Shown: in pieces, positions 8,459 through 16,608 of the stretch | How positions within the stretch are numbered: the first letter of the stretch is position 1 | Layout: every line of letters starts with the position of its first letter | Assembly: GCF_001612745.1 (NCBI RefSeq) | Contig: NZ_BDBA01000050.1 | Span: 1 to 64,000, forward strand | Length of the DNA: 64,000 bases | Source: Nocardia amamiensis NBRC 102102 | Lineage (GTDB): Bacteria > Actinomycetota > Actinomycetes > Mycobacteriales > Mycobacteriaceae | Direction of reading: 5' to 3' | Program-made: the position numbers and the translations under genes | Notes under the pieces: generated by a model | The model's input: only the letters and a program-made list of their open reading frames with translations | Databases searched by the model: none | What the model was told of the DNA's origin: nothing

Positions 8459-9301
8459 ATGATGCTCGCCGGAGTCGGTGAATCGTTCCAGCAGACGGCG
8501 GCCTCCGGTCCGCTGCTGCTGGCGTTCGGCGCGTGCCTGCTCGCGGGTCTGGTGTCGTTCGCCTCGCCGTGCGTGGTGCCGCTCGTCCCCGGGTACCTGT
8601 CGTATCTGGCCGGACTGGTCGGTGCGGAGGCGCCGCCGGCCACCGTCGCGGAGGCCACCGGAGTCCGCTCGGCCCGGTTGGGGTCGACGGCCGTCGCGCA
8701 ACCGCTTCGTTCGGGCCGGATGCGGGTCGCCGGTGCGGCCGGGCTGTTCGTCGCCGGATTCACCGTGGTCTTCGTGCTCGCGACCGCGACGGTGTTCGGG
8801 GTCATCCAGACCCTCAACGTGAACCGGGAACTGCTGCAACGGATCGGCGGCGTGGTGACGATCCTGATGGGCCTGGTGTTCATCGGCCTGGTGCCCGCGC
8901 TGCAGCGCGACACCAGGATGGAGCCGCGCAGGCTCACCAGCATCATGGGCGCCCCGCTGCTCGGCGGAGTGTTCGCGCTCGGGTGGACGCCGTGTCTGGG
9001 CCCGACGCTCTCGGGTGTCATGGCGGTCGCCGCGGGCACCGACGGGACCACGGCCGCGCGCGGCGTCGCGCTGATCGTCGGCTACTGCCTCGGCTTGGGC
9101 TTGCCGTTCGTCGTACTCGCTTTCGGGTCGGCGAGCGCACTGCGCGGGGTCGGCTGGCTGCGCCGCAACTCCCGCACCATCCAGATCATCGGGGGCATGC
9201 TGCTCGTCGCGGTCGGCGCCGCGCTGGTCACCGGAGCGTGGGACCAGTTCGTCGCCTGGGTGCGCGACGCGTTCGTCTCCGAGGTGACCTTGCCGATATG
9301 A
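8459..9301 (+). CDS. ccdA: Cytochrome c biogenesis protein CcdA (DsbD-like transmembrane domain)
   Basis: CcdA carries electrons from cytoplasmic thioredoxin across the membrane to exported thioredoxin-like proteins such as the upstream TlpA homologue. The 280-aa product has six predicted helices. Its two essential cysteines are recognisable in FASPCVVPLVPGYLSYLAG and in LGWTPCLGPTLSG. A polar loop of about 45 residues between helices 1 and 2 is somewhat long. Start ATG 8459 has a GGGGAGG ribosome site. Its stop overlaps the resB start (ATGA). Confidence 0.95.
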   Translation: MMLAGVGESFQQTAASGPLLLAFGACLLAGLVSFASPCVVPLVPGYLSYLAGLVGAEAPPATVAEATGVRSARLGSTAVAQPLRSGRMRVAGAAGLFVAGFTVVFVLATATVFGVIQTLNVNRELLQRIGGVVTILMGLVFIGLVPALQRDTRMEPRRLTSIMGAPLLGGVFALGWTPCLGPTLSGVMAVAAGTDGTTAARGVALIVGYCLGLGLPFVVLAFGSASALRGVGWLRRNSRTIQIIGGMLLVAVGAALVTGAWDQFVAWVRDAFVSEVTLPI

Positions 9302-10974
9302 CCGTGACCCACCAGCCGATGACCGAGAACTCGGCGCGGCCGCCGCGTCAAACCCTGGCCGGACGGGCCTGGGCGTTCGTGCGCAATACCTGGCGCGGAC
9401 TCACCAGCATGCGCACCGCCCTGGTGCTGCTGTTCCTGCTCGCGCTGGCCGCGATTCCCGGCGCGCTGTTGCCGCAGCGCAACCTCAACGAGCAGAAGGT
9501 CGCCCAGTACATCGCCGACCGGCCCACGCTCGGCCCGTGGATGGACCACTTCGAGCTGTTCGACGTGTTCTCCAGCTTCTGGTTCACCGCGATCTACGTC
9601 CTGCTTTTCATCTCGCTGGTCGGTTGCATCCTGCCGCGCACGCTCGATCACTACCGCGCTCTGCGCACGCCGCCGGTGCGGGCGCCACGCAACCTGACCA
9701 GGCTGCCGCACCACTACTCGGGTCACGTCGCGCAGTCGCCAGGTGCGGTGATCGACCACGCCCGGTCGCAGCTGCGCGGCTGGCGCACCGAGGTGCGGCC
9801 CGGCAACCGGGACGGCGAACTGGCGCTCTCGGCGGAGAAGGGCTACACCCGCGAACTCGGCAACCTGGTGTTCCATCTCGCGCTGGTGGGGCTGCTGGTC
9901 GCCATCGCGGTGGGCAGACTGTTCGGCTACGAGGGCAGCGTCATCGTCGTGGCGAACAACGGTCCCGGGTTCTGCACCACCTCGCCTGCGGTGTTCGACT
10001 CGTTCAAGGCGGGCAACGTCAACGACGGCACCGGCATGACCCCGATCTGCGTGCGGGTCAAGAACTTCCGGGCCGACTATCTGACCAGCGGGCAGGCCGA
10101 GATGTTCACCGCTGACCTGGCTTACCAGGCGGGCGAGGATCTGCGGACGAACACCTGGCGGGACACCCAGGTGCAGGTGAACCACCCGCTGCGCGTCGCC
10201 GGTGACCGGCTCTACCTGCAGGGCCACGGCTACGCGCCGACCTTCACGGTCACCTTTCCCAATGGGCAGACGCGCACCGAGTCCATCCAATGGAGCCCGG
10301 ACGACGCGTCGACATTCCTGTCCAGCGGGGTGCTGCGGATCGACCCGCCCGGCGGCATGTACACCACGGACGAGGAACGCCGCAAGAACCAGATCGCGAT
10401 CGAGGGCTTGTTCGCGCCCACCGCCATGTTCCACGGGTCGCTGCTGACCTCGGCGTTTCCCGCGATGAACGACCCGGCCGTCGCGGTGGACATCTATCGC
10501 GGCGACACCGGGCTGGACACCGGCAAGCCGCAGTCGTTGTTCGCGCTGGACCCCGAGCAGGTCAAGCAGGGCAGATTGGCCAAGGAGGCCAGGGTCAATC
10601 TGCGTCCCGGCGAGTCGGCCACGCTGCCGAACGGCACCAAGGTGACCTTCGACGGAGCGCAGGAGTTCGTGAATTTGCAGGTCTCGCACGATCCCGCGCA
10701 GCAGTGGGTGTTGGTGAGCGCGCTGCTGATGATGGCAGGCCTGCTGGTCTCGCTGCTGATCAAGCGCAGGCGGATCTGGGTGCGGGTGTACCCGGCCGAC
10801 GGTGCAGCCGGTAACGTTGACAAACGACACACTGTAGTAGAGATGGGCGGGCTCGCCAGGACCGATCAGGCAGGCTGGGGCGACGAGTTCGACCGACTGC
10901 GCGCGCGCCTGCTCGATGAGCAGCCGGACGCCGATACCACCGCGGCGCGTGGCGCCGAGACCACGGGAGAGTGA
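9298..10974 (+). CDS. resB: Cytochrome c biogenesis protein ResB (Ccs1)
   Basis: ResB pairs with CcsB to form the System II heme lyase, which exports heme and attaches it to c-type cytochromes outside the membrane. The 558-aa product has three N-terminal helices (LVLLFLLALAAIPGALLPQ, FTAIYVLLFISLVGCILP, LVFHLALVGLLVAIAVG), a ~300-residue extracytoplasmic domain, and a last helix near the C-terminus (WVLVSALLMMAGLLVSLLI). The NLNEQKVAQYIADRP segment after the first helix is characteristic. The length is normal. It is coupled by overlapping codons to ccdA upstream and ccsB downstream. Confidence 0.95.
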   Translation: MTVTHQPMTENSARPPRQTLAGRAWAFVRNTWRGLTSMRTALVLLFLLALAAIPGALLPQRNLNEQKVAQYIADRPTLGPWMDHFELFDVFSSFWFTAIYVLLFISLVGCILPRTLDHYRALRTPPVRAPRNLTRLPHHYSGHVAQSPGAVIDHARSQLRGWRTEVRPGNRDGELALSAEKGYTRELGNLVFHLALVGLLVAIAVGRLFGYEGSVIVVANNGPGFCTTSPAVFDSFKAGNVNDGTGMTPICVRVKNFRADYLTSGQAEMFTADLAYQAGEDLRTNTWRDTQVQVNHPLRVAGDRLYLQGHGYAPTFTVTFPNGQTRTESIQWSPDDASTFLSSGVLRIDPPGGMYTTDEERRKNQIAIEGLFAPTAMFHGSLLTSAFPAMNDPAVAVDIYRGDTGLDTGKPQSLFALDPEQVKQGRLAKEARVNLRPGESATLPNGTKVTFDGAQEFVNLQVSHDPAQQWVLVSALLMMAGLLVSLLIKRRRIWVRVYPADGAAGNVDKRHTVVEMGGLARTDQAGWGDEFDRLRARLLDEQPDADTTAARGAETTGE

Positions 10975-11942
10975 TCATGCCGATCGACGAGACCATCGCC
11001 AGGTACAGCGATTTCGCGTTCAAGTCGGCGATCGTGGTGTACGCGCTGGTGCTGGTGCTGCTGATCTGGCAGTACGCGACCGCGCGCAGCCGCAAGGTCG
11101 CCGAGCGCGAACTGGTGACGGTGGGCGCCGGATCGACGCCCCTGGGGCCGGGGCGAGTCGCCGAGCCCGCGCGCACGCCGCTGTCGGAGCGGCTCGGCAA
11201 CATGGCGTTCTCGGTGCTGATGGTCGCGATCGCGTTGCATGTGGCCTCGATCGTGTTGCGCGGCTTCGCGACCCATCGCTTCCCGCTGGGCAATATGTAC
11301 GAGTTCGTCACCATGGCCACGGCCGCCGCCGTGCTGGTCGGGCTGTTGTTCCTGCGCGAGCAGCGCTACCGCGCGATGTGGGCGTTCCTCTTGGTGCCGG
11401 TGCTGATCCTGCTGTTCCTCGCGGGCACCGTGCTCTATGCCGACGCCGCGCCCGTGGTGCCCGCGTTGAAGTCGTTCTGGCTGCCCGTGCACGTCACCAT
11501 CGTCAGCGTAGGCAGCGGCGTGTTCCTGTTCGCGGGCGTGGCCAGCCTGCTGTTCCTGTACCGCCTGCGCCAGCCCGAGGGCCAGGAGTCGAACAACCTC
11601 CTCGGCGCCATCGCCCGCCGCCTCCCCGATGCCCGCACCCTGGACCGGCTCGCCTACAAGACCACCATCATCGGCTTCCCGCTGTTCGGCGCGGGCGTCA
11701 TCCTGGGCGCCATCTGGGCCGAGGCCGCCTGGGGCCGCTTCTGGGGCTGGGACCCCAAGGAAACCTGTTCCTTCATCGCCTGGGTCCTCTACGCCGCCTA
11801 CCTGCACGCCCGCGCCACCTCCGGCTGGCGCGACACCAAGGCCGCCTGGATCAACGTCGCGGCTTTCGTCGCCATGCTGTTCAACTTGTTCATCATCAAC
11901 ATGGTGATCAGCGGGTTGCACTCTTATGCGGGACTGAACTAG
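10971..11942 (+). CDS. ccsB: Cytochrome c biogenesis protein CcsB/CcsA (heme-handling WWD-type)
   Basis: The polytopic partner of ResB in the System II heme lyase. The 323-aa protein has about eight helices and the tryptophan-rich heme-binding signature, here WGRFWGWDPKETCSFIAW, plus conserved histidines flanking it (FWLPVHVTIV and VISGLHSYAG). The N-terminal helix is followed by a ~50-residue cytoplasmic loop. Start is GTG 10971 (GTGA overlap with resB); an ATG at 10977 is an alternative. This closes the hemL to ccsB operon; no obvious terminator follows. Confidence 0.96.
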   Translation: MIMPIDETIARYSDFAFKSAIVVYALVLVLLIWQYATARSRKVAERELVTVGAGSTPLGPGRVAEPARTPLSERLGNMAFSVLMVAIALHVASIVLRGFATHRFPLGNMYEFVTMATAAAVLVGLLFLREQRYRAMWAFLLVPVLILLFLAGTVLYADAAPVVPALKSFWLPVHVTIVSVGSGVFLFAGVASLLFLYRLRQPEGQESNNLLGAIARRLPDARTLDRLAYKTTIIGFPLFGAGVILGAIWAEAAWGRFWGWDPKETCSFIAWVLYAAYLHARATSGWRDTKAAWINVAAFVAMLFNLFIINMVISGLHSYAGLN

Positions 11943-12052
11943 GCGGCGGGATTTGGTGAAGGCACCTCGTCCCTGCTGACCACGTCGTCCCGTCGGCATC
12001 GGACTGCGGCTCTGAAGGTATGGGTGCGGGGTTCGGAACTACACTGGTCACC

Positions 12053-12262
12053 ATGCGCACCACCCATGAGGAACTCGTTCGGCTTGCCGAGGCCGTGCCT
12101 GACGATCAGGTACAGGCCGCGGCCGCGTTACTGCGCCAGCTTGTCCGGAAGTCCGGGCGCCGGACCTTCCACAGCGCGGGTGTCGCTTCCGCTGAACCCG
12201 ATCTAGCCGAGCGGGCGAAGGAGATCGTTCGGGAGGAGCTCGACCGGGGCACGGTCGAGTGA
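12053..12262 (+). CDS. Probable antitoxin of a type II toxin-antitoxin pair
   Basis: A 69-aa protein starting at ATG 12053. It is mostly helical and charged: MRTTHEELVRLAEAVPDDQV, then AAALLRQLVRKSG, and a C-terminal tail LAERAKEIVREELDRGTVE that would bind a toxin. The stop overlaps the start of a PIN-domain reading frame (GTGA), the usual arrangement of VapBC-like modules. The partner toxin is truncated (next feature), so this antitoxin may be an orphan. It may still act as an autoregulator or counter a toxin elsewhere. Confidence 0.65.
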   Translation: MRTTHEELVRLAEAVPDDQVQAAAALLRQLVRKSGRRTFHSAGVASAEPDLAERAKEIVREELDRGTVE

Positions 12263-12378
12263 TCGTTATCGATACCGGGCCGATCGTCGCCCTGGTCAAT
12301 GGACGGGACAATCACCACATCGCATGTCGTGAGCTACTCGTCCGGTCCAAGGCCGGTCAACTGCTGCTCGTGCCCTGA
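12259..12378 (+). pseudogene. Truncated PIN-domain (VapC-like) toxin
   Basis: GTG 12259 opens a frame with the classic PIN start: VIVIDTGPIVALVNGRDNHH, carrying the first acidic residue (Asp5), then ACRELL. It stops after 39 codons at 12378, right after LLLVP, where intact VapC toxins continue for another ~90 residues with the remaining acidic residues. I see no continuation in the other frames before the next gene ends at 12413. It is therefore a 3'-deleted toxin, probably inactive, next to an intact antitoxin. Confidence 0.7.
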
Positions 12379-12412
12379 CAGCCGTGGCGGGGTGCGATGC
12401 CGTTGGCAGCGG

Positions 12413-13057
12413 TCAGAGGCGGTTGACGCAGACGACGTAATGGCGCTGCCGGTAGACGATTCCGCTGTCGGTCGAGCCGCAGGCGTTGACGTCGACGGTG
12501 TTCTGTTTGATGTCGATCACCCGCACGCCGGTCGGGGTGGGGGACGCGCAGTCCAGGCGCTTCGGGTTACCGGGCGACACTTCCATGCAGCCGCCGATCA
12601 CCCAGTCGATGTCCAGGCATAACGCGGCTTGCGCTGCGCCCTGCAGGGTTTCGTTGTAGGTGTGGTCGGCGTCGGTGGGGCACTGGGCGTTTGCCGGAGC
12701 CTTGTCGAAGACCTTGTAAGTCGAGTTCGGGGTGCCGCAGGCAGCCTTGTCGATTCCGGAGCCGTCGAGGTGTACGCAGTCGCCGATATTCACCTGCAAA
12801 CTCGTGGCGTCTTTGTTCGACGCGCCGCGCATCGCCGAGGTGGTGGGCAGTTCCTCGGTGGTGGTGGGCAGTTCCTCGGTGGTACTCGGTGGTAGTGCCG
12901 ATGTGGTTGTTGCATTGCCGGTCTGGGCGGCGTTGGCCGGTTCCTCTTTGGGACCCGACATCGATACCGCTGCGGCGACCACGAGGCCCGCTGCCAGCGC
13001 GGTCCCAGCCATGAAGGCAACCAGGGTCAAACCGGCACGGATACGTTGGCGCGACAC
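12413..13057 (-). CDS. LppU/SCO3897-like membrane-anchored protein
   Basis: Proposed start is GTG 13057, preceded by GGAGGA at 6 nt; a longer frame to 13150 lacks this support. The 214-aa protein has one N-terminal helix (LVAFMAGTALAAGLVVAAAV), a Thr/Pro/Glu linker with a tandem repeat (TTTEELP twice), and a ~120-residue extracellular domain. That domain carries VNIGDCVHLDGSG, a YKVFDKAPANAQCP segment and several cysteines, the pattern of LppU/SCO3897 proteins. The cysteines probably form disulfides. It has no lipobox. Cell-surface function unknown. Its 3' end lies where the truncated toxin breaks off. Confidence 0.75.
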   Translation of the reverse strand: MSRQRIRAGLTLVAFMAGTALAAGLVVAAAVSMSGPKEEPANAAQTGNATTTSALPPSTTEELPTTTEELPTTSAMRGASNKDATSLQVNIGDCVHLDGSGIDKAACGTPNSTYKVFDKAPANAQCPTDADHTYNETLQGAAQAALCLDIDWVIGGCMEVSPGNPKRLDCASPTPTGVRVIDIKQNTVDVNACGSTDSGIVYRQRHYVVCVNRL

Positions 13058-13368
13058 GTCACGTCCTCCACAGCTGTAACCTTCGAACCCACGCCTGAGC
13101 CGACCCGAAGTTGTGAAATTGCGGATTGAAGAACCTTGCCATGCATACACTACGCGGCGCGTCCGCGTCGAGTTTTCGCTCCCGTGGGCAGTGATTTGCC
13201 CCCACAGTTAACCTGTTCGTCGTCTTCGTCAGCCGAACCGATCACAATCGGATAACGAACCTTCGCGAGACGTGTGCCGATCGCCAAGTCTGGCAACAAG
13301 CTACGGGCGCTGTACAGTCACACGCCATCCGGCCTCGGGAGCCGGAGGTCTCGAGAAGGAACTCCAGA
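13058..13368. other. Divergent promoter region
   Basis: This 311-bp gap separates two divergent genes for exported proteins and must hold both promoters. The only clear structure is the inverted repeat CCGAT/ATCGG with a 4-bp spacer at 13238-13251, a possible operator. Some locally AT-rich stretches occur (around 13140 and 13205), but I cannot place promoter boxes reliably. No gene is seen. Confidence 0.4.
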
Positions 13369-13977
13369 ATGAAGTTCGGCACTATTGCCGCCATTACGCT
13401 CACGGCGGTTGCCGCCGTCGGCATCACAGCGGGGGCCGCGAACGCGCAACCCGTGGAAGCGGATAAGGAGACAGCGACCGTCGGCGTAGAGCAGGGCGTC
13501 GACTACCGCACCACGGTCTCCCGCGAAACCGGCACTATCACCACCGCTGTCGAGCACGGCACCTTCGCCGTGGTCGACGACGGTACCAAGATCAAGCTGA
13601 CCTCTGACACCGGCGCCGTGGTCGCCGAGGTGCCGCTGACCTTCCAGGTTTCCGGAAGCAAGCTGGCGGTCGCGCACGAGATCAGCGACAACGGAAGGAG
13701 TCTCGCGCTCACGCCGGTGGCGGACGCGAAGGAGATCGGCGAGATGCAGCCGATCAGCTCGATGAATCGCCTCATCGCCGAACTGAACAAGAACGTGGTC
13801 GGCGTGGTCGCGGGCGCACTGCTCGGCGGCCTGCTCGGAGCCCTGATCGGCCTGGGCTTCTTCAGCATCATCACCGGCCCGATCGGCCTGGTCGTCGGCG
13901 CGATCGCGGGCGGAGCCATCCAGGGTGGGCAGCCCTTCACGGACGCCTTACTGGCGGTCGTCAACGGCGAACCCTGA
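13369..13977 (+). CDS. Secreted protein with C-terminal Gly-rich membrane-like segment
   Basis: A 202-aa protein from ATG 13369, with a GAAGGAAC ribosome site. Residues 1-26 are a Sec signal peptide (MKFGTIAAITLTAVAAVGIT, cleavage after ANA). A ~100-residue beta-rich domain follows (TATVGVEQGVDYRTTV, GTFAVVDDGTKIKL). The C-terminus has two hydrophobic Gly/Ala-rich stretches (VVGVVAGALLGGLLGALIGL and LVVGAIAGGAIQGG). I recall this layout from a family common in Nocardia and annotated only as a domain of unknown function. It may associate with the envelope. Confidence 0.8.
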   Translation: MKFGTIAAITLTAVAAVGITAGAANAQPVEADKETATVGVEQGVDYRTTVSRETGTITTAVEHGTFAVVDDGTKIKLTSDTGAVVAEVPLTFQVSGSKLAVAHEISDNGRSLALTPVADAKEIGEMQPISSMNRLIAELNKNVVGVVAGALLGGLLGALIGLGFFSIITGPIGLVVGAIAGGAIQGGQPFTDALLAVVNGEP

Positions 13978-14067
13978 TCGACGCTCGGATCTGGGCGAGG
14001 CAGGCGCACCGCAGCGCGCCTGCCTCACCCGGACCGAACGGCCGATCGCCGAGCTGTCCGACCCACG

Positions 14068-14274
14068 TCAGCGCTCGGCGGAACCGGACTCGCCGTCGCG
14101 GTGCTGGCGGGAGAGCCGCCAGAGGAACTCCGGGTCGTCGTCAGGTCCGACGATGCGCTTGCGCTGTGGTGAACCCGTTTGCGGGAGAGTGGGTCCGATC
14201 CGCTCGGGACCGAACGCCTTCCAGCACAACACCGCGATTGCCACCACTGCGATGAGTGCCAACAGGTACGTCAC
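14068..14274 (-). CDS. Small single-pass membrane protein
   Basis: A 68-aa protein. Start GTG 14274 is chosen because AGGAGG sits 8 nt upstream; the in-frame GTG at 14283 would overlap that site. The N-terminal helix VTYLLALIAVVAIAVLCWKAF is followed by a polar cytoplasmic tail: an Arg/Lys patch (SPQRKRIVGPDDDPEFLWRL) and SRQHRDGESG. The DDDPEFLWRL motif looks conserved-protein-like, but I cannot name the family. It lies downstream of bldC on the same strand. Confidence 0.65.
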   Translation of the reverse strand: MTYLLALIAVVAIAVLCWKAFGPERIGPTLPQTGSPQRKRIVGPDDDPEFLWRLSRQHRDGESGSAER

Positions 14275-14391
14275 GTCGCTCACCTCCTGATTACGAGGGT
14301 AGTCGCGGACGTGACTTCAGCACACCGCAGACGCGAAATCCGCCTGCGGGCGAGCGCGGGCCCTGCGACGACGGGCCCGCGCGCCCTGCGA

Positions 14392-14601
14392 TCAGCGTGC
14401 GGTCGCCTCGGTGGTCAGCGACTGGAGCAGCTGGAGTACTTCCGTTTCGCGGAACCGGCGATGTCCGCCCGGTGTGCGAAGCGACCCGAGGCGCCCGGCG
14501 TGAGCCCAGCGTGTCACGGTCTTTGGGTCGACGTGGAACAGGGCAGCAACCTGGCCCGGAGTCAGCAGGGTGTCCTGGCCGCCGACGGTGATCGCAGTCA
14601 T
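14392..14601 (-). CDS. bldC: BldC-type MerR-like DNA-binding protein
   Basis: A 69-aa winged-helix DNA-binding protein. Start ATG 14601 follows GAGAGG and gives the length of Streptomyces BldC. The core LLTPGQVAALFHVDPKTVTRW and RTPGGHRRFRETEV holds the helix-turn-helix and wing of the BldC family. Unlike MerR regulators there is no effector domain. In Streptomyces, BldC binds direct repeats cooperatively and controls development; here it probably regulates genes in trans. Cross-reference to non-sporulating relatives suggests a broader role. Confidence 0.93.
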   Translation of the reverse strand: MTAITVGGQDTLLTPGQVAALFHVDPKTVTRWAHAGRLGSLRTPGGHRRFRETEVLQLLQSLTTEATAR

Positions 14602-14785
14602 AGCAAACCTCTCCGTTCTCGACAGTTCCCTCATCAGATGGCGCCATCGTCGCACTGAAACCCCTAGGTACTCGAACCACCTACAGTTGGTAAAGGGGAG
14701 GTAATAGACAAAACGGATGTGCGCCTCACCCCCGGCTATGGGCGTGCACCGGGGACGGGCAACAGCTTCGCATAGGCTGGCGGAT

Positions 14786-15148
14786 GTGCGTGACGCAACT
14801 CCACCAGAAAAGGCTTCCGGACAGCAAACCGCTGGCGTTGGTCGTCGGCTTGTCCGGAATCTGGCGCTTTATACCGTCGCGAGGTTGGGTCTCGTGGTCG
14901 TGCTGGCCGCGGTGATCGTGCTGGCCGCCCAGCTGGTGTCGGTGGACATACCGGTGGTGGTCGCGGCCCTGTTCGCCCTGATCATCGCCATGCCGCTGTC
15001 GCTGACCCTGTTCAAGCGCCTGCGTACCAGGGTCAACGAGGACATCGCCCTGGTCGACGAGCGCAGGCGAAGGGACAAAGCCCAGCTGCGGGCGCGGCTA
15101 CGCGGCGAGGAGCCGGGGAACCCTCCGGACGCGGGGACGCCTTCGTGA
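14786..15148 (+). CDS. DUF4229 membrane protein
   Basis: A 120-aa protein if started at GTG 14786; the exact start is uncertain and the frame is open from 14717. After a polar stretch it has two helices ([20 protein letters not shown] and [20 protein letters not shown]) and then the highly charged tail [20 protein letters not shown], typical of DUF4229. Topology suggests cytoplasmic ends. The stop overlaps the next start as GTGA, so it is co-translated with the PLP-dependent enzyme. Function unknown. Confidence 0.8.
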   Translation: MRDATPPEKASGQQTAGVGRRLVRNLALYTVARLGLVVVLAAVIVLAAQLVSVDIPVVVAALFALIIAMPLSLTLFKRLRTRVNEDIALVDERRRRDKAQLRARLRGEEPGNPPDAGTPS

Positions 15149-16230
15149 GGTCCTGCGACCACACCGCCCCGCGTGCGTGGGTCGACAACGCGGTGCGGCT
15201 GATCGACGCCGACGCCCAGCGCAGTGCGGACACCCACCTGCTGCGCTACCCGCTGCCCGCGCAGTGGCAGGTGCAGCTGTATCTCAAGGACGAGTCGACC
15301 CACATCACCGGCAGTCTCAAACACCGCCTGGCTCGCTCGCTGTTCCTGTACGCGATCTGCAACGGCTGGATCACCGAGGGCACCACGGTGGTGGAGGCGT
15401 CTTCCGGATCGACCGCGATCAGCGAGGCCTACTTCGCGAAGCTGCTCGGCCTGGACTTCGTCGCGGTGATGCCTGCGAGCACCTCGCCGCAGAAGATCGC
15501 GCTGATCGAAGCGCAGGGTGGCCGCTGTCATTTCGTGCAGCGTCCGCCGGACATGTACACCGAGGCGGCGCGGCTGGCCGCCGAATGCGGCGGCCACTAC
15601 ATGGATCAGTTCACCCACGCTGAGCGCGCCACCGACTGGCGCGGCAACAACAACATCGCCGAATCGATCTTCGAGCAACTGGCGTTGGAGACCCATCCGG
15701 TACCAGAGTGGATCGTGGTCGGCGCGGGCACCGGCGGTACCAGTGCCACGATCGGCCGCTACATCCGTTATCGCAGGCACGCGACGAAGCTGGCCGTGGT
15801 CGATCCGGAGAACTCCGCGTTCTTCGGCGGCTACGAGACCGGAGATTCGGGCTACCAGACCGGAATGCCCTCCCGCATCGAGGGGATCGGCCGGCCCCGC
15901 GTGGAGCCGTCGTTCGTCGGGCAGGTGGTGGACCGCATGTTCGAGGTGCCCGACGCGGCGTCCATCGCGGCCGCCCGCTATGCGAGCGCTCGGCTGGGTC
16001 GCCGGGTCGGCGGATCGACCGGAACCAATCTGTGGGGCGTGTTCGCCCTCATCGGCGAGATGATCGCCGAGGGATGCAGCGGCAGTGTGGTCACGCTGCT
16101 CTGTGACGGTGGCGATCGTTACGCGGGAACGTATTTCGACGACGACTGGGTCGCGTCCCAGGGGTTGAGCCTCGCCGAGCCGACCGCGATCTTGGACAAG
16201 TTCCTGGCGACCGGGATCTGGGACGCCTGA
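15145..16230 (+). CDS. CysK2-like PLP-dependent cysteine synthase family enzyme
   Basis: A 361-aa fold-type II PLP enzyme. The cofactor lysine is K59 ([14 protein letters not shown]), the substrate loop is [13 protein letters not shown] and the phosphate-binding glycine loop is [18 protein letters not shown]-terminal [10 protein letters not shown] motif is also visible. The overall pattern, longer than CysK or CysM, matches mycobacterial CysK2, which makes S-sulfocysteine from O-phosphoserine and thiosulfate. That substrate choice is inference from resemblance. It starts at GTG 15145 and is coupled to the DUF4229 gene. Confidence 0.85.
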   Translation: MRSCDHTAPRAWVDNAVRLIDADAQRSADTHLLRYPLPAQWQVQLYLKDESTHITGSLKHRLARSLFLYAICNGWITEGTTVVEASSGSTAISEAYFAKLLGLDFVAVMPASTSPQKIALIEAQGGRCHFVQRPPDMYTEAARLAAECGGHYMDQFTHAERATDWRGNNNIAESIFEQLALETHPVPEWIVVGAGTGGTSATIGRYIRYRRHATKLAVVDPENSAFFGGYETGDSGYQTGMPSRIEGIGRPRVEPSFVGQVVDRMFEVPDAASIAAARYASARLGRRVGGSTGTNLWGVFALIGEMIAEGCSGSVVTLLCDGGDRYAGTYFDDDWVASQGLSLAEPTAILDKFLATGIWDA

Positions 16231-16338
16231 GCGGTTGCACGGTGCCGGTTCCTCTGACACCGCCGCTTGTCCACGCTCGCTCATGGCCGTAAGGGCTGTT
16301 CGCCGATAGCCGAATCGAGCTTTTTTCGCGCCCTCAGT

Positions 16339-16385
16339 TGTCAATTTTTGTTGACACCGCTCTTCGGTGTCAATCAAAATTGACG
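16339..16385. promoter_or_regulatory. Two matching operator palindromes over the promoter of the HTH/Clp-N operon
   Basis: Two 18-bp inverted repeats of the form TGTCAA-N6-TTGACR stand at 16339-16356 and 16368-16385, centres 29 bp apart, ending 1 bp before ATG 16387. The right arm of the first (TTGACA, 16351-16356) can serve as a -35 box. CAAAAT (16375-16380), 18 bp further, is a plausible weak -10 inside the second. A repressor bound here would cover the whole promoter; the HTH protein encoded just downstream is the natural candidate. The region is strikingly AT-rich for this genome. Confidence 0.7.
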
Positions 16386-16386
16386 C

Positions 16387-16608
16387 ATGACGGAAGCAAC
16401 CACACTGGCGGCCGCCGCAGGCAGCCCCGACCCCAAGGTCGGGCTGCGGGCGGTGCTCGCACTACGCAGGCTGCTCGAACGTCTCGAGGCGATCCAGGTG
16501 GCCAATGCCCGCGCTCAGGGCTGGTCCTGGCAGGCGATCGCGGAAGCGCTCGAGGTCAGCAAGCAGGCAGTCCACCAGAAGTACAACCGGAAAGGCAGGG
16601 GCCGCTGA
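16387..16608 (+). CDS. Small helix-turn-helix regulator
   Basis: A 73-aa DNA-binding protein from ATG 16387. The C-terminal half is a helix-turn-helix: ARAQGWSWQAIAEALEVSKQ then AVHQKYNRKGRGR, with a Ser-Lys-Gln-Ala-Val-His recognition helix. The N-terminal half is a helical segment (LRAVLALRRLLERLEAIQVA), perhaps for dimerisation. Its last base is shared with the start of the Clp-N gene. The twin palindromes immediately upstream suggest it represses its own operon. Paired HTH and Clp-N genes are familiar in actinobacteria. Confidence 0.85.
   Translation: MTEATTLAAAAGSPDPKVGLRAVLALRRLLERLEAIQVANARAQGWSWQAIAEALEVSKQAVHQKYNRKGRGR

Noticed and set aside
9082..10830. 582-aa minus-strand frame opposite resB
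   Set aside because: Shadow of resB; no recognisable domain and lies antisense to a certain gene.
10866..11999. 377-aa minus-strand frame opposite ccsB
   Set aside because: Antisense shadow; Gln/His/Arg-rich nonsense composition.
14869..16377. 502-aa minus-strand frame opposite DUF4229 and CysK2 genes
   Set aside because: Antisense shadow spanning two well-supported plus-strand genes.
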